A stretch of 64,000 bases of DNA from Odobenus rosmarus divergens (lineage: Eukaryota; Chordata; Mammalia; Carnivora; Odobenidae): assembly GCF_000321225.1 (NCBI RefSeq), contig NW_004451664.1:216020-280019 (forward strand). The letters run 5' to 3'. The position numbers were made by a program, and so were the translations under genes. This document shows positions 33,541 through 46,005 of this stretch, piece after piece. Numbering within the stretch: position 1 is the first letter of the stretch; the number at the start of each line of letters is the position of its first letter. The notes under the pieces are model-generated. The model was not told the DNA's origin. It did not search any database and worked only from the letters and a program-made list of their open reading frames with translations.

Positions 33541-35946
33541 TCTCTGCTTAAGTTTTGAGCATGAGTCCCTGAGGGTCTGTTTAATAAGTAAAGATTAGCA
33601 ATGGGGGTGATGTAGGACCAAGGACTGAGGAAACCAATAAATGAAAATGAGTTGACATGAAAGAAACTTGTCAACATATCCAAATGTGAACTCGTTAATC
33701 ATATTCCCAAGCCCAGCATTCTACCTTTTATCTCTGTAGCATTTAATAATGCCAACATCTCTTGCAGTCTTCTTAGCTAGAAATGTCATCATCCTCAACT
33801 GCTCTCTCCTCCTAATCCCAACATTTATTTAGCTCATGAACCTTACATTTTCTTGCAGAAATATCCTACTTTTGTAAGTTTGGCAAAAACAAATAACACG
33901 ACACAACAAAACAAAAGAGCCCCACATGATTCTGTTAATATAGTGTTCAGCCCCCTTCACAGACTTTGGAAGCTAAAGCTTTATTAACTTCATGAAAAAT
34001 GAGCATATCTAAGGTAATTTTACATTGGATAACTTTTTATTTGTTGGGAGAGATGGGGTCACACTTTAATAGGTAGTAGTCTTTGGAAGGTGATGTTTAT
34101 TCATGACCACAAAGTCAGGCTGACTTAGTAAAATCTCACATGTGGCTAAAGCACTTGTTTCAAATAAATAACACAAAGAAAAGAAAATAACCCTCTCCAA
34201 AACCCCAACACACACACACGCCCCCCCACATCCTAAAAAGACAATAACAAAAATTCACACTGTGTATGCATAATGAGAGTACAGTAATGGAATGGGTGGA
34301 TTATTCAGGAAAAATATATATTTTTGATGTTTAAGAATCCTGCGTGGTGTAGAATCATAAAAGAGCAGGGAGAGAACAGAAAATTCCCCGAAGTAAGTCT
34401 ATTTTATTGACTGACAGACTGAATCAATGGCAAATAGATTCTTTAAACTTTTAAAGTTTCCCAGTCAAAGACGAAAATTAAGTACAAACAGTCTAATTTG
34501 TACCATTCTTAAATTTTAAGACACAAGAAAAATGGCTTCACAAAAAGGTGCTCCCCTGTCAAATATCTTCAATGTGGATTATAACGCTTTTTAGTTTGAA
34601 AAGAGACTTTTTAGTCTAATCTGTCAAGTCCTGCAGGCCCACAAACGCTGTATCAAATATGTTGGTATCTTCTGCAGCTAAAATAATGGAGGAACTTGTA
34701 TTAATCTCCAGTTAAAAGAATAACTGAGCCAGCATATCCATTCATGGTCTTTTAGTTAAGGTTGATGTGTAAGCCTTTACGCTATTCAAAATCATTTTGT
34801 TCCTGTTTCCACTTGATGCTATTTTTCAAAGCTCTCAGCTGCACTGTGCCTCTTAAGTCTCAACCTGCGAGCCATGGCTGCTGTTTGTCAGCTTTGGTTT
34901 TTAACTCTTCTGTTCTCTCAGTACTTACTCCATTGCTTACAATAATACTATACAAACACTGATTTTTATAGGACCATGCATTCATTATTAACATATGAAA
35001 ATTCTGGGTTTCTAAGCCATATATCTCCTGGCCATATCGTTCTATGTGTATATATAATCAGATATATGTGAAAAGGAAGATGAGAGCTTTAAGTAAAACC
35101 AATAGCAGGTCCAAACTGATATCACAGTTAGATCACATAGTCTTGAATATTTTTAATCTTATTCAGTCAATGTGTTGGTTGAGAGCTATCAACCATCAGA
35201 ATTTAACAGATGAGTCTTTTCCAAGAGTTATTAACTTGATCCAGAAAAATACACCCCCCGCCAACTAGGGAAGCTACAAGATTGTTTCTGCAGAAACACT
35301 AACATTATTGCCAATTTGTGTCCCTGCTCCTCTTCCTCCCAGGTGTTCCGAGGTAGAATAATCCCCAACTTTGAGTAGCTTTCCAAGTTCCCAGGTCATA
35401 GAGTTAAATTTGCATCTGAGTTTTAGGTTAGAATTTTCATATAACTGAAACAATTTGGCATGACTGCAAGCCGATATAAGCACCTTTGTCAATATAAAAA
35501 AAAAGGAATCCCTGTCCTCAAGACATTCTCTTTTCATCTGTCAGAAATTGTTATAATATACTAATTGATTTAGAACAAGACTCTTTAGTGCCACCTACTG
35601 GAAAAAATATAATAGATATGCAAATCTATAACTAAATGGCACACGGCTGTTTATGGGGGCCCTGAGGTGAGGCTTGAAAACCCAAGTTTTTTTAGTTTAG
35701 ATTTTAATGAAGTTTAAATTCTCTTGTTAATAAACACAGCACTGTAACAAGATCTAAGATCTTTGTTTTTGTGAGTTGGTCTCAGTGCAGAGTATAGTTT
35801 TGTTGATGGAGCATTGTATTTCCATAACAATTAGAAGTTTTAGATTTGCTTCTTTTGCTTTAGGTTTTTTTTTTTTCTGTAGCTTTAGGATTTTTTTTTT
35901 AAAAAAGCATTAGTATGTAAATACCTATCTAGATAATGCTTGATTT
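33541..35946. other. Intergenic DNA without recognised repeats
   Basis: Only a short CA run near 34209 and a T-rich stretch near 35868. Open frames up to 87 codons have no domain. A CTCF-like motif lies at 35588-35601. Confidence 0.45.
35588..35601 (-). promoter_or_regulatory. CTCF-like core motif
   Basis: The minus strand reads CCAGTAGGTGGCAC, a full match to the degenerate core CCASYAGRKGGC. Occupancy cannot be judged from sequence. Confidence 0.4.
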
Positions 35947-35958
35947 TAAATGTATGGG

Positions 35959-36153
35959 GGCGCCTGGGTGGCTCAGTCATTAAGCGTCTGCCTTCGGCTC
36001 AGGTCATGATCCTGGGGTCCTGGGATCGAGCCCCGCGTCGGGCTCCCTGCTCCCCGGGAAGCCTGCTTCTCCCTCTGTCCCTCCCCCTGCTCCTGCTCCT
36101 GCTTGCTCTCTCTCTCAAATGAATAAAAAATCTTTAAAAAAATAAAAAAAAAA
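35959..36153 (+). mobile_element. SINEC, young-looking
   Basis: Head GGCGCCTGGGTGGCTCAG and CpG-rich body (GATCGAGCCCCGCGTCGGGC), with retained CpGs pointing to recent insertion. The 12-bp duplication TAAATGTATGGG lies at 35947-35958 and 36154-36165. Confidence 0.95.
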
Positions 36154-36505
36154 TAAATGTATGGGAGTACTAAAACATCACATTTAATTTGGCAAGTTAC
36201 AAGACCAGTCTTCGTCTCATCTCAGGGGTCCATACAAGTTTAGGTGGGCCTGAAGCTTGTATACTTTTGGGAAACTGAAATAGAAATGTATAAAGTTATC
36301 AATATATAGTTAAACACAAAAGTGAATATGTATCCAGAATTGAATGAAGAACATACAAGAAACACAAAATTCTCTTTTATTTTTTTTTGAAATTTTAATA
36401 GTTTTATTTGGCAAAGAGAAGCCTAGGAATTTTTCAAAAAATATTTCCAGAGGGAACATCTTTTTACCATAAAACAAATTTGTGTGATTTGGGAGGACAA
36501 ATTTC

Positions 36506-36704
36506 TTTTTTTTTTTTTAAGATTTTATTTATTTATTTGAGAGAGAGAGAATGAGAGATAGAGAGCACGAGACGGAAGAGGGTCAGAGGGAGAAGCAGAC
36601 TCCCCGCCGAGCAGGGAGCCCGATGTGGGACTTGATCCCGGGACTCCAGGGTCATGACCTGAGCCGAAGGCAGTCGCTTAACCAACTGAGCCACCCAGGC
36701 GCCC
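36506..36704 (-). mobile_element. SINEC, reverse, young-looking
   Basis: T-run and AAGATTTTATTTATTTATTTG at the left, CTGAGCCACCCAGGCGCCC at the right. The perfect 15-bp duplication GGGAGGACAAATTTC lies at 36491-36505 and 36705-36719. Confidence 0.95.
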
Positions 36705-36719
36705 GGGAGGACAAATTTC

Positions 36720-37688
36720 AAATGTACATTTTTTTATATACGTGCCAATTTTACAATTAATAACAAAAAAATAGTTGAAATATTTTAAAAATGTAAAAAC
36801 CAGTCCAGGCAACATAACTACACAATCTTGTATCAAATTCTGCCCCAACTATGTACGCAATATAGTAAACTTTAGGTCCTCGAGTCATCCTTCACCGCCA
36901 GCAGGCTTTGCCATTTGCAGTTGTCTCCATCCCATTTTCCTCTTTAAGATGTTGATATAATTCAGCTCTGTAATAACAGAGTTCAAACATCCGGCAAACT
37001 CCTGATGTCTTCTGGAATTGGCAGTATGGATGCTATTACTCCATGGGGAAATAAGGACACTGGCCCTTTTGGAAATACAAAATTTTAAAATGTTGACAAA
37101 TACCCCCGACATCAACAAGTCCAGAAAAACCAGACTATTTTTATTAATTAGCTGCTTGGATACTCTTGATTTTCCTCTTCAAATGACAAACATTTGTCAC
37201 AATTCTAATTGAGAAAATAGAAAGATAATTTGGTCTTTTTTCTTACATCGTTAGTAAAACTTCTTTATCATTGTTAGATGAGAGGCGTAGAACGTGGGAT
37301 TTCACAGATAATGTTTTGCTGTATGTATATACTGCTACAGGCTTGTGCCCTATGAACAAAAGGATTCTCACAGATTCTATTTCATTTTAATATCATCAAA
37401 AAGAAAAAAAACTATGCATGGTGCTTTATAATTGTATATGCTTCATTATCAAATAATAAAGAGAACGTCCATTGTGACTAAGTAATTTATGAGAGCTGAA
37501 TCCTCTACTTCTCCACAGATTAGATTGCCTTTTGTGTTTTACACCTTGTGTCTTCTTCACCTCTCATGGCTCACTCACTTCCAATACTGGTTGCCACAAT
37601 TCCCATTTTGTGTGGTATTTGGCCACGCACCCTTGTGTCACAACAGTTACTGAATAGGCACAGTGAGTCCTGAGAGTCATTTTTATAA
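36720..37688. other. Intergenic DNA without recognised elements
   Basis: Nothing recognised; frames of 61-77 codons overlap on both strands. Confidence 0.45.
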
Positions 37689-37705
37689 GAATGATTGGCA
37701 GACAG

Positions 37706-37903
37706 GGGCGCCTGGGTGGCTCAGTTGGTTAAGCGACCACCTTCGGCTCAGGTCATGATCCTGGAGTCCCTGGATCGAGTCCCGCATCCGGCTCCCTGTT
37801 CAGCAGGGAGTCTGCTTCTCCCTCTGACCCTCCCCCGTCTCATGTGCTCTCTCTCTCTCATTCTCGCTCTCTCAAATGAATAAATAAAATCTTTAAAAAA
37901 AAA
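37706..37903 (+). mobile_element. SINEC, young-looking
   Basis: Head GGCGCCTGGGTGGCTCAGTTGG, CT-rich run and A-rich tail. A 17-bp duplication with one mismatch lies at 37689-37705 and 37904-37920. Confidence 0.95.
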
Positions 37904-37974
37904 GAACGATTGGCAGACAGCCAACTAAACATGGAAGTGACTGAAAACCACATAAGTATATCTAGTCACTCCAC

Positions 37975-39060
37975 AAAATACCACCTGGGCCACTCTATTG
38001 ACACCATTTTATTGATTGAACTTGATGAGCAGGAATTAGTAAACACTTGAAATGCCTTACTACAACAGCTGTGAATGAGAAGGTGGAAACCCCACCAAAG
38101 TTCAGGCTCTTACCACCTCAGTTAAAGTTACCAAGAGTCTGATAGTCTGGAGCTTGCCAAGATATTCTCTCCAAAGTGAAAAACAAGTTGCTGGACCTTG
38201 GGCCGTCTATGACAAACAGAAGCCTTTTTGAATTTTGGAGGCACTGGATACCACATCTGAATGTGCTACTTCAACTCATCTAAGGAGTCATTCATAGAGC
38301 TGCCAGTTTGGAGCAGATAGTGAGGAAGGAAACCTGAGCTCGGCTGCTTTAGAGCTCCTAGTCCACAAAAGGGAAATGCTTCCATGGGGGGCGGGGGACA
38401 CAGCAATTCTGCCACTGAACTGGAAGGTGAAATAGATGCGTGGCCATGTGGGGCTCCTGTTGCATTGAACTAACAGGCACACAAGAATGGGTTCATTTTC
38501 TAGCTAAAGTGATTATACCTGTTTAGCCAGGACAACTTAGGTGGCTGCTACAGAATGGGGGATTGTGGGCACTCTGGAACCCATAGGGGACTCTGGGATG
38601 CCTTCGGTACTTCCACACCCAAGAGTCGGGGGTCATGGAAGATCAGAGCAACCAAAAAAAGGCGGGGCAACTAAGTGCTCAGGCCTTTATGGAAGGAAGG
38701 TTTGCATCACTCCACCAGGTGATGAACACAGAATAGCTGAGGTTCTGGCTGAAGGCAAGGGAAATATAGAGTAGATTCGGAAGAAAGAAGCCAAAGATAG
38801 CAACTAGGACCTCATGGACAAGTACAGAAACAAGGACTGTAGGAGCTTTCCAGATTTCCTCTACGTGTGCGTGTACATGTGTGGGCACCTACCATTGTTT
38901 TTTCTTTTTTCTCCTTTCCATTTTGACTTTATATACAGGTTGCAGAATGTTAATTTTATAGTTTAGTTTTTAGGTAATGGAATTTGCACTGGGACTGGGA
39001 CTGAATATGAGCAATAATTAATATAGGCAGCAATGGATACTATGACCGTTGGGACCGTTG
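37975..39060 (+). mobile_element. ERVL internal remnant (pol), broken
   Basis: The nucleotide text resembles the class III endogenous retrovirus ERVL pol gene. The first part (about 37975-38370) matches the region at the end of the reverse transcriptase, and the second (about 38385-38830) matches the integrase C-terminus. The following DNA to about 39060 looks like the 3' untranslated part. Most of the RNase H and integrase coding region between the two parts is missing, and stop codons and frameshifts are frequent, so it cannot encode a protein. No flanking LTR is evident. This is an ancient, defective insertion. The call rests on remembered similarity rather than a search. Confidence 0.6.
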
Positions 39061-40140
39061 TTCTTATTTTGAGGAAGGAGCGAGAACATCTTTATGTATA
39101 AGACATCTTGCTTTACGTGGAAATAGAGAGTTGTTTTGTTGATACACAGGAATTCAAATATGTGGGCAAATGAGAGTGCATATAGAAGCTGAACAGCCAA
39201 AGGGGTTGACTGTGCTAGTTACCGAGTTATTACTTCTCAGCTCCAAATTAATTGCCTGCTTTATAAAAATGGATCTGGGCCCTTTGTTTCTATTTTTCCG
39301 ATGTCGGCGGGCACAACATTAAACTTCGTCAGTAGAGGGTGCTGGAGAGACATTATAGGAAGAGAGGGTTTTGTTTCCTGTTTCTGGGCAGTTTCCTCAG
39401 GGCTCAGCTCTTGTGGTGCAAAGGTCTCTGCCCATCAGGCTCCTGGAGCTCTTCTGTGTGCACAGTGACCAGAGACACCGGCAGTAAGAGGCTTCCCCAG
39501 TATTCTCCCCCAGCAGTTAATGGCTTCCCTCCCTGAGGGTGGTTTCGTAGTGGAGTGCTTCCAGCAAGATTCTTTCCCATAAACAGCCTTCCCTGGCACA
39601 CTTGAGGGTTAGTTTCTTTTTAAGTTCTGCCAACGTGGCACCATGGTGACTTCTCTGCCATTCAGGGCGCCACGACCAGGCCCTTTCCAGCAATGTCTGG
39701 ACTTCAGTTGTGGAAGGTTCTTCCTTGGGCATTCTATCTCAGCCCTAGGGGTAGTGGTGGTTCCTTGTATCCGCCATTCCTATATTTTTTAGAATTTTCT
39801 TTCTTACTGGCCAATCTCTTTTCACTCTAATCCACTTGGATTCTTAATAATTCTTTATATTAAGTCTTCCCACTTTAAACTACCATAATTTTTATCTCCT
39901 GATTTGATGCAGACTGATACCCCAAATTAAATGTAATTAACTTTTAACTTTTAAATGTAATTAACACCTCAACTTCCCCTAAAAATGCCCGCAACCACTC
40001 CATGCCATCTCGCTCAAAAGTGAAAGGAAGAAGAAGGAAAAATTAGAGTAGACATCCTGGCAATTTTACTAAATCCTATAAAAAAGCAAAAGCTGCCTTT
40101 CTGACTGCTCACCCATCACCTCCGCTACCCTTTATCTATT
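39061..40140. other. Intergenic DNA, unassigned
   Basis: The 39330-39760 part is more GC-rich, with overlapping frames of 65-71 codons on both strands and no domains. No repeat is named. Confidence 0.4.
39329..39344 (+). promoter_or_regulatory. CTCF-like motif
   Basis: TCAGTAGAGGGTGCTG matches the CTCF core at about ten of twelve positions. Confidence 0.35.
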
Positions 40141-40146
40141 TCTTTT

Positions 40147-40215
<69 letters not shown>

Positions 40216-40218
40216 TTC
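40141..40218. repeat. (TTTC)n microsatellite
   Basis: About 17 uninterrupted TTTC units, with TCTTCTTCC at the right end. It is a homopurine-homopyrimidine mirror repeat. Confidence 0.98.
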
Positions 40219-40446
40219 CTTTTTTTTCCCTGGATCTCTCCCAATGAAGAAAGCAGGTATATCTCATGTTTTCATTTGAAAATTCTCAATCTTCAGAATT
40301 TTTTTTTCCCTAAGAAAAGTATTTTACTCTTGAGGTTTGTGTGCCCTGGGGAGTGTTGTTGATAGGAAAGTATTCTGTCCGCCTCTGCAAATCTGTTGTT
40401 ATAATGTCAACAAATCTCTCCTCGGTTTGAAAACATACCAGTTATG

Positions 40447-40655
40447 GGGTGCCTGGGTGGCTCAGTCATTAAGCGTCTGCCTTCCGCTCAGGTCATGATC
40501 CCAGGGTCCTGGGATCGAGCCCTGCATCGGGCTCCTTGCTCAGTGGGGAGCCTGCTTCTCCCTCTCCCAACTCCCCCTGCTTGTGTTCCCTCTCTTGCTG
40601 TGTCTCTCTGTGTCAAATAAATAAATAAATAAAATCCTTAAAAAAAAAAAAAAGG
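40447..40655 (+). mobile_element. SINEC, full length
   Basis: Head GGGTGCCTGGGTGGCTCAG, CT-rich segment, AAATAAATAAATAAATAAAAT and A13 tail. The 16-bp duplication AAACATACCAGTTATG lies at 40431-40446 and 40656-40671. Confidence 0.95.
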
Positions 40656-40671
40656 AAACATACCAGTTATG

Positions 40672-41966
40672 TACTGAAAGTGAGATTACCATGAATGGCT
40701 CACATGTCTTCTTGGGTAAATAAAAAATAATTACTATTAGTTAATAAATATATATATTTGGACATGAATTTGTTTAAAATAAATTTTTGCCTGAAGATTT
40801 ATAAATCTAAGAGTAGAAGAATTTAGTCATTAAATATGGAGCTTTAGTGGGAGTTGTCAACATCCCTTGTTGAAATTCATGGCTTCTTTCTGTACTTCTC
40901 ATTTCTACCTTCTGCCATTTACCCTTACTATTTTTATTTATTCTTTTAACTGAACAATCCAGAACGCATACTCCAACCTTTCATCAAACTGTGGCTGAAT
41001 CCAGCCCTTTCCCTCTCCACCCACTTAAGCAAGTTCAAACACTATTCTGACATCTTTTATTCCCCAAAGCTGACATCAGCAAATGAAAAAAGAAGTATCT
41101 TTGGGCAATGTTTATTAGTTACCAAAATGTATAGGTGTTGACAATAGTGTTTATGGGAAGTACTCCTTTAATTATATTCACACAATGATTGACTTCTGTG
41201 CAAACACCCAAATATAGGACTGTTTTTTGTTGGACAAATTTTAAAATATTTTGTGTTTACTTTTAAGGGAGCACAAACTCTGTTTCCTAATTCTTTTGTG
41301 TATTATAAGCCATAGATATTTAGATGACAACCTGAAAGTGAGCAGTTTGAGAAACGGATCTGTGCTTAGTTTGGTTGCTTAAATGTTTTCCCAGCCTTTA
41401 CTCCCAATCTAATTTCAAGAGGCTTTGCTCTCAAAAATCTCAGAAGCTGAGGACAGATCAGTGGTGGAAAACAAGAAATGTCACCTTCTTATATGGCGAA
41501 GCCATGTCAGACACACGGGACAAGAACTAAACAGAAGGGAAAATGATTTATTTTATTACATAATGTTTAGGGTCTGGTTCTTGTTACCTTGCAGTTTAGA
41601 AAGGACTGCACTGATTTGACTGAAGTAAATACATCAATGAAAACTTGAGAGGGAGCGGAAGGGGATGGATACTTTTTAATTAGGACTGTGTGGATGGTTC
41701 AGACTCTGAATAATTCCGTGCCCTTACACCAGTTACCTAGAGATGAATACTACTACTTGTATGCATGGAAATGACCATAAGGTTTGCTTCGTTAATGAAA
41801 ATAATCTGTGCTGTTCATTTTTACAAATTGTTTAAGTATTTTATTATAAGTTTTTTTTCCTGTAATAACCACAAAAATCAAGAATTGGAGTAGAAGAGAC
41901 AAGTATTAAATATTAAAAAAATTTTTTCACAAGTAAGTTAAATCCTAATTTACTCAGAGGGTTAAG
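40672..41966. other. Intergenic DNA without recognised elements
   Basis: AT-rich, no element named. Confidence 0.45.
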
Positions 41967-41981
41967 AAATTCCTTTCTTTT

Positions 41982-42172
41982 GGGCGCCTGGGTAGCTTAG
42001 TTGTTAAGTGTCTGCCTTCAGCTCAGGTCATGATCCCAGGGTCCTGAAATCAAATCCCGCATCAGGCTCCCTGCTGGGCAAGAAGCCTGCTTCTCCCTCT
42101 CCCACTGCCCCTGCTTATGTTCCTGCTCTTGCTGTGTCTGTCTCTGTCAAATAAATAAATCTTAAAAAAAAT
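41982..42172 (+). mobile_element. SINEC, full length
   Basis: Head GGGCGCCTGGGTAGCTTAG, CT-rich segment and A-rich tail. The 15-bp duplication AAATTCCTTTCTTTT, one mismatch, lies at 41967-41981 and 42173-42187. Confidence 0.95.
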
Positions 42173-42349
42173 AAATTCTTTTCTTTTATATATCTTGCTG
42201 AGTTGTGAGGATTAGAAAAAATATGTAAAGTACACAATGCAAGCTCAACAAATTCATTGCTAATATAGTATTAAATGAGTGGGTGAAAGTAGTAGAAAGA
42301 AGAAAAGTTTGGATGATATTAGAGTGAAAGAAATGATTATGTGATTCTT

Positions 42350-42547
42350 TTTTTACTAAGATTTTATTTATTTATTTAAGAGAGAGGGAGGAAGAGAGAG
42401 AACAAGCAGGGGGGAGGGGCAGAGGGAGAGGGATAAGCAGACTCCCCGTTGAGCAGGGAACCTGATGTGGGGCTCGATCCCAGGACCCTGGGATGATGAC
42501 CTGAGCCGAAGGCAGACGCTCAACCGACTGAGCCACCCAGGCGCCCC
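42350..42547 (-). mobile_element. SINEC, reverse
   Basis: AAGATTTTATTTATTTATTT at the left, TGAGCCACCCAGGCGCCCC at the right. The perfect 15-bp duplication GATTATGTGATTCTT lies at 42335-42349 and 42548-42562. Confidence 0.95.
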
Positions 42548-42639
42548 GATTATGTGATTCTTGTATATGCAATAAACAGTCCACTTATGAGCATATTAGA
42601 AAAAGTCTTTCTAAAACTTGAATAAGTTTAACATGTAGC

Positions 42640-43860
42640 ATTGTGCAAGTTTAAGGTACACCATGCTATTTTGATGCACTTATACGTTGTAATATCATTG
42701 CTGATGTTAAAATATTTATCACATTACATCATTATAGTTTAATATTACTGTCTATATTTATATTATACCATGCATTAGATCTCTACGCCTTCTGTACTAC
42801 TTGTTACAAGTTTGTCCCCTTAAACACCATGACTCTTATCCCTGCCTTTCATCCCTCAGTAACCATTTTGCTCTCTGTTTTTATAGGTTTAACTTTTTTA
42901 GATTCTACATATAAGTGAGATCATACAATATTTGTCTTTCTCTGTCTGACTTACCTCATTTAGCTCAAGGTCCATCCACATTGTTGCAGATGGGAGGATG
43001 TCCTCCTTTCTCATGTCTGAATAATATTGCCTTATGTGTATGTACCACATCTTTCTTATCCATTCATCCATTGATGGGTATTTGGGTTGTTTCCATCTCT
43101 TGGCTACTGTGCATAATGTTGAGATAAACATGGGAATGCATATTTCTCACTGAAATCCTATTTTCATTTCCTTTGGGTATATACCCCAAAACAGAATTGC
43201 TAGATTGTATGATAGACCTATTTTTAATGTTTTGAGGAACTGCACATTGTTTTCCCCAGTGGTTGAACTAATTTACATTCCCACCAACAGTGTATTTGAG
43301 TTCCCTTTCCCTTCATCCTCCTTGGCATCTGCCATCCCTTTTCTTTGTGATGATAGCCATTCTAACAAGTGTGAGGTGATATCTCATTGTGGTTTTTATT
43401 TACATTTCCTGATGATTAGTGATGTTGAGCATCTTTTCATGTGTCTGTTGCTCATTTGGATGTCTTCTCCGGAAAAATCTATATTTTGTCCTTCTGCCCA
43501 CTTTTTACTTGTATTGTTTTTTTTGTCGTTATTAAATTGAGTTCTTTATATAGTTTGGATATTAACCCCTTATCCAACATATGGTTTGCAAAAATTTTCT
43601 CTCATTCCATGGGTTGTCTTCTCATTTTGTTGATTGTTTCTTTTGCTGTGCAGGAAATTTTGACTTTGATGTAGTCCCATTTGATGATTTTTGCTTTTGC
43701 TGTTTGGGCTTTTAATGTCATTTAGTGTCCAAAATCCGATGCCAAGACCAATATTTTCTTCTTCTAGGAGTTTTATGTTATCAGGTCTTATGTTTAAGTG
43801 TTATCCATTTTGAGTTATTTTTGAGTGGTGTGAAATAGGGGTCCAATTTCATTAGAAGAA
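42640..43860 (-). mobile_element. Old L1, reverse: 3' UTR and end of ORF2
   Basis: On the minus strand the frame at 42898-43131 reads the familiar end of L1 ORF2: an SMDEWIRKMWYIH segment, an EDILPSATMWMDLELNEV segment, and SQTEKDKYCMISLI. The DNA to 43860 continues toward the middle of ORF2 (complement of CCACCAACAGTGTA, GGTGATATCTCATTG and GGGTATATACCCCAAAAC) but is frame-shifted. The A-tail end lies near 42640. The element is 5'-truncated and dead. Plus-strand frames at 43205-43540 and 43441-43674 are shadows. Confidence 0.9.
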
Positions 43861-44400
43861 GTCTTGCTGTGCTAGAGGAAAAAGAAGGACTACTTTTATT
43901 TAACCAAAGGAAGGAAATGCTATATCCATAGTGACAAATAAGATTCTTGCAACTATGAAAGGTAAATGTATGATTTACGAGCTCCTAAGTGACATTAGAT
44001 TGCATTCTGCCTCATCCCAACCTCCCCACTAATAGCAAGGTCTGACTGTTATAATTCAACCAGGCAACAAAAGGTCTGAATTTCTTCAGAGGGAAGGCTT
44101 GGGGGCTCCTCGTGGTCTTTGAAAGGGATTTTTGAACTCATGCTCTGGTGGATCAAAATTTCACTTTTTCTAAAATCTTCCATCTCAGAGTCATATTTCA
44201 CATCTATGGGGCATATTTTCCCCTAGAGGGTGAGGAAGACGAGGAAGAAAGAATCAAGGAAACAAGTTTTCTTTCTCTTCATGCAAATGTCAGGTTCATG
44301 CTGGTGGTAACCGGAAGTTCTGGGAGGAAGAAAGATGGGGAGCGTGGAGGCAGCTGACCTTCTGGAGCGTGTTGCTCCATTTCTTTGTAGGGGAAGCAGT
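43861..44400. other. Intergenic DNA without recognised elements
   Basis: Nothing named; a 69-codon frame at 44148-44357 has no domain. Confidence 0.45.
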
Positions 44401-44620
44401 ATGGGGACGTGGAAAGAGCAGAAGTGTTTGTACCATGTTAGACCTGAGTTTGAATCCTGTCACAGCCTCATTATAAATACAACCTCAGCCAAGTAATTTG
44501 ACATCTCTAGCTATAGTTTCAGTTGCATAAAGGAGATAATACTACCTATCTTTGAAAATTATAATGTGTAAAACAGAGATAATATTAAAGTGCCATTATA
44601 CTAAAGTGTGTTCTGGAGAT
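44401..44620 (+). mobile_element. MIR, forward
   Basis: GTGGAAAGAGCAGAAGTGTTTG, GACCTGAGTTTGAATCCTGTCAC and AGCCAAGTAATTTGACATC, then AAAGGAGATAATACTACC, follow the MIR order. Confidence 0.8.
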
Positions 44621-45384
44621 CACTTACTTTCAGGAGATATAAATCTGAGCTCTAACAACTAAAGTCTCTATGGTCATATAAATGTAGGAAAAACTACTTT
44701 ACTAAATCCCCTTCTTGGAGGTTCACAATACACATGCTGGCAAATATATTAAGAGCTCTGAGAAAATGTGCATTAAAGAAAGGAAACCTGGCTAACAGGT
44801 AAACATATCAAGTTATTTGTTTGGGACTTTTTTTTTTCTTGTGGATCACCTAATTACATCCCATAGAATATTTTTACCTAAACGTTGTTTGGGAAGCCTT
44901 GGGCTAGTGTAGCACGTGGAACATGATAGATTTCAGTAAATGATAGCTATTATCTGTGGATTTCCAAGAGCACAGCTTGAGGATAACAAAGGATAAAAGG
45001 GTTTGTTTTTAGTCCAATATAGAGCTAATAATTAAGATGGAAAGTTCCTGTAGGGAACAAGGCTAACATAATTAGGTCACAGTTAATCTATGTGGCTACT
45101 TTCTTTCTGTCTGTTTATAGTGAACTAAATCAATAGTGGAAGTGCAAGGGTTTGGATATATATTTTGGACTCACATAAATGATCTCTGACAAATGAAGAA
45201 CACACATATTCCTTTTAAGTTAAAGACAATGTAAGATGTTGTCTCAGTTTATTTTGATTAATTGTAAAAATAAGCCAGTTTAAGAACTCATTTGATACTT
45301 ATCATTAACCAATCCCCTCTGCCTTTAATGATGAGATTTCCTTCCTGTATTTGGGAGAATAATTATGTTTTCTAATTAAAAATG

Positions 45385-45580
45385 GGGACTGTGGAGCCAG
45401 ATGGCCTGGGTTGACTCTGAGTTCTACAGTTTATCAGCCGTGAGACCCTGTTATCTCATTTATCTGAGCAGTACCTACCTCAAAAACGTATTATAAGAAT
45501 TAAAAAAATTAACCTATACGAGGGACTTATTTTAACACTTGGCACATGGCAAGCAGTCAATCCATTTTAGTTATTCTTAG
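45385..45580 (+). mobile_element. MIR, forward
   Basis: GGACTGTGGAGCCAGATGGCC, then TGGGTTGACTCTGAGTTC, GCAGTACCTACCTC and a tail with ACACTTGGCACATGGCAAGC. Confidence 0.8.
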
Positions 45581-45639
45581 CGAGAGTTCAAATATTTCTT
45601 ATTTAGATATGCAACTCAAAATTTTTTTTGACAGAAAAC

Positions 45640-45840
45640 TAATCTACCCTGGGCTGAGTATTGTTCTAAGTGCTTTACGAATCACTTAATCTTTAGTAAA
45701 ACCCCATGAGGTGGATACTATTATTTTCTCCATTTTATAAATTATGAGACTGACACACAAGGAGGGTAAGTAACTTGCCAAAAGTGACACATGTACTGAG
45801 CTGAGCTGGGAGTCCCTCCTAAGCCCTTGACCACGATGCT
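45640..45840 (-). mobile_element. MIR, reverse
   Basis: CACTTAATCTTTAGTAAAACCCC, GGTGGATACTATTATTTTCTCC and ATTTTATAAATTATGAGAC, then GGGTAAGTAACTTGCCAAAAG. With the forward MIR just upstream it makes a diverged inverted pair. Confidence 0.85.
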
Positions 45841-46005
45841 CTGCTTCTTCTCCTGTAAGATGAGGTTATTGATGGACAGCACAGGTGCAGGGAAGCCTCA
45901 GTTTCCCAGCCTAAAATGTTATTTTTGCATTCCCTTCCCTCGCTCAGGTTTGACACACAGTTTTCTCTTTTGTGTTGTGAAATCAGTGAGTGAAGTTTCA
46001 TTCTT

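Noticed and set aside
43205..43674. Plus-strand frames of 111 and 77 codons
   Set aside because: They are the antisense of L1 ORF2; the element itself lies on the minus strand.
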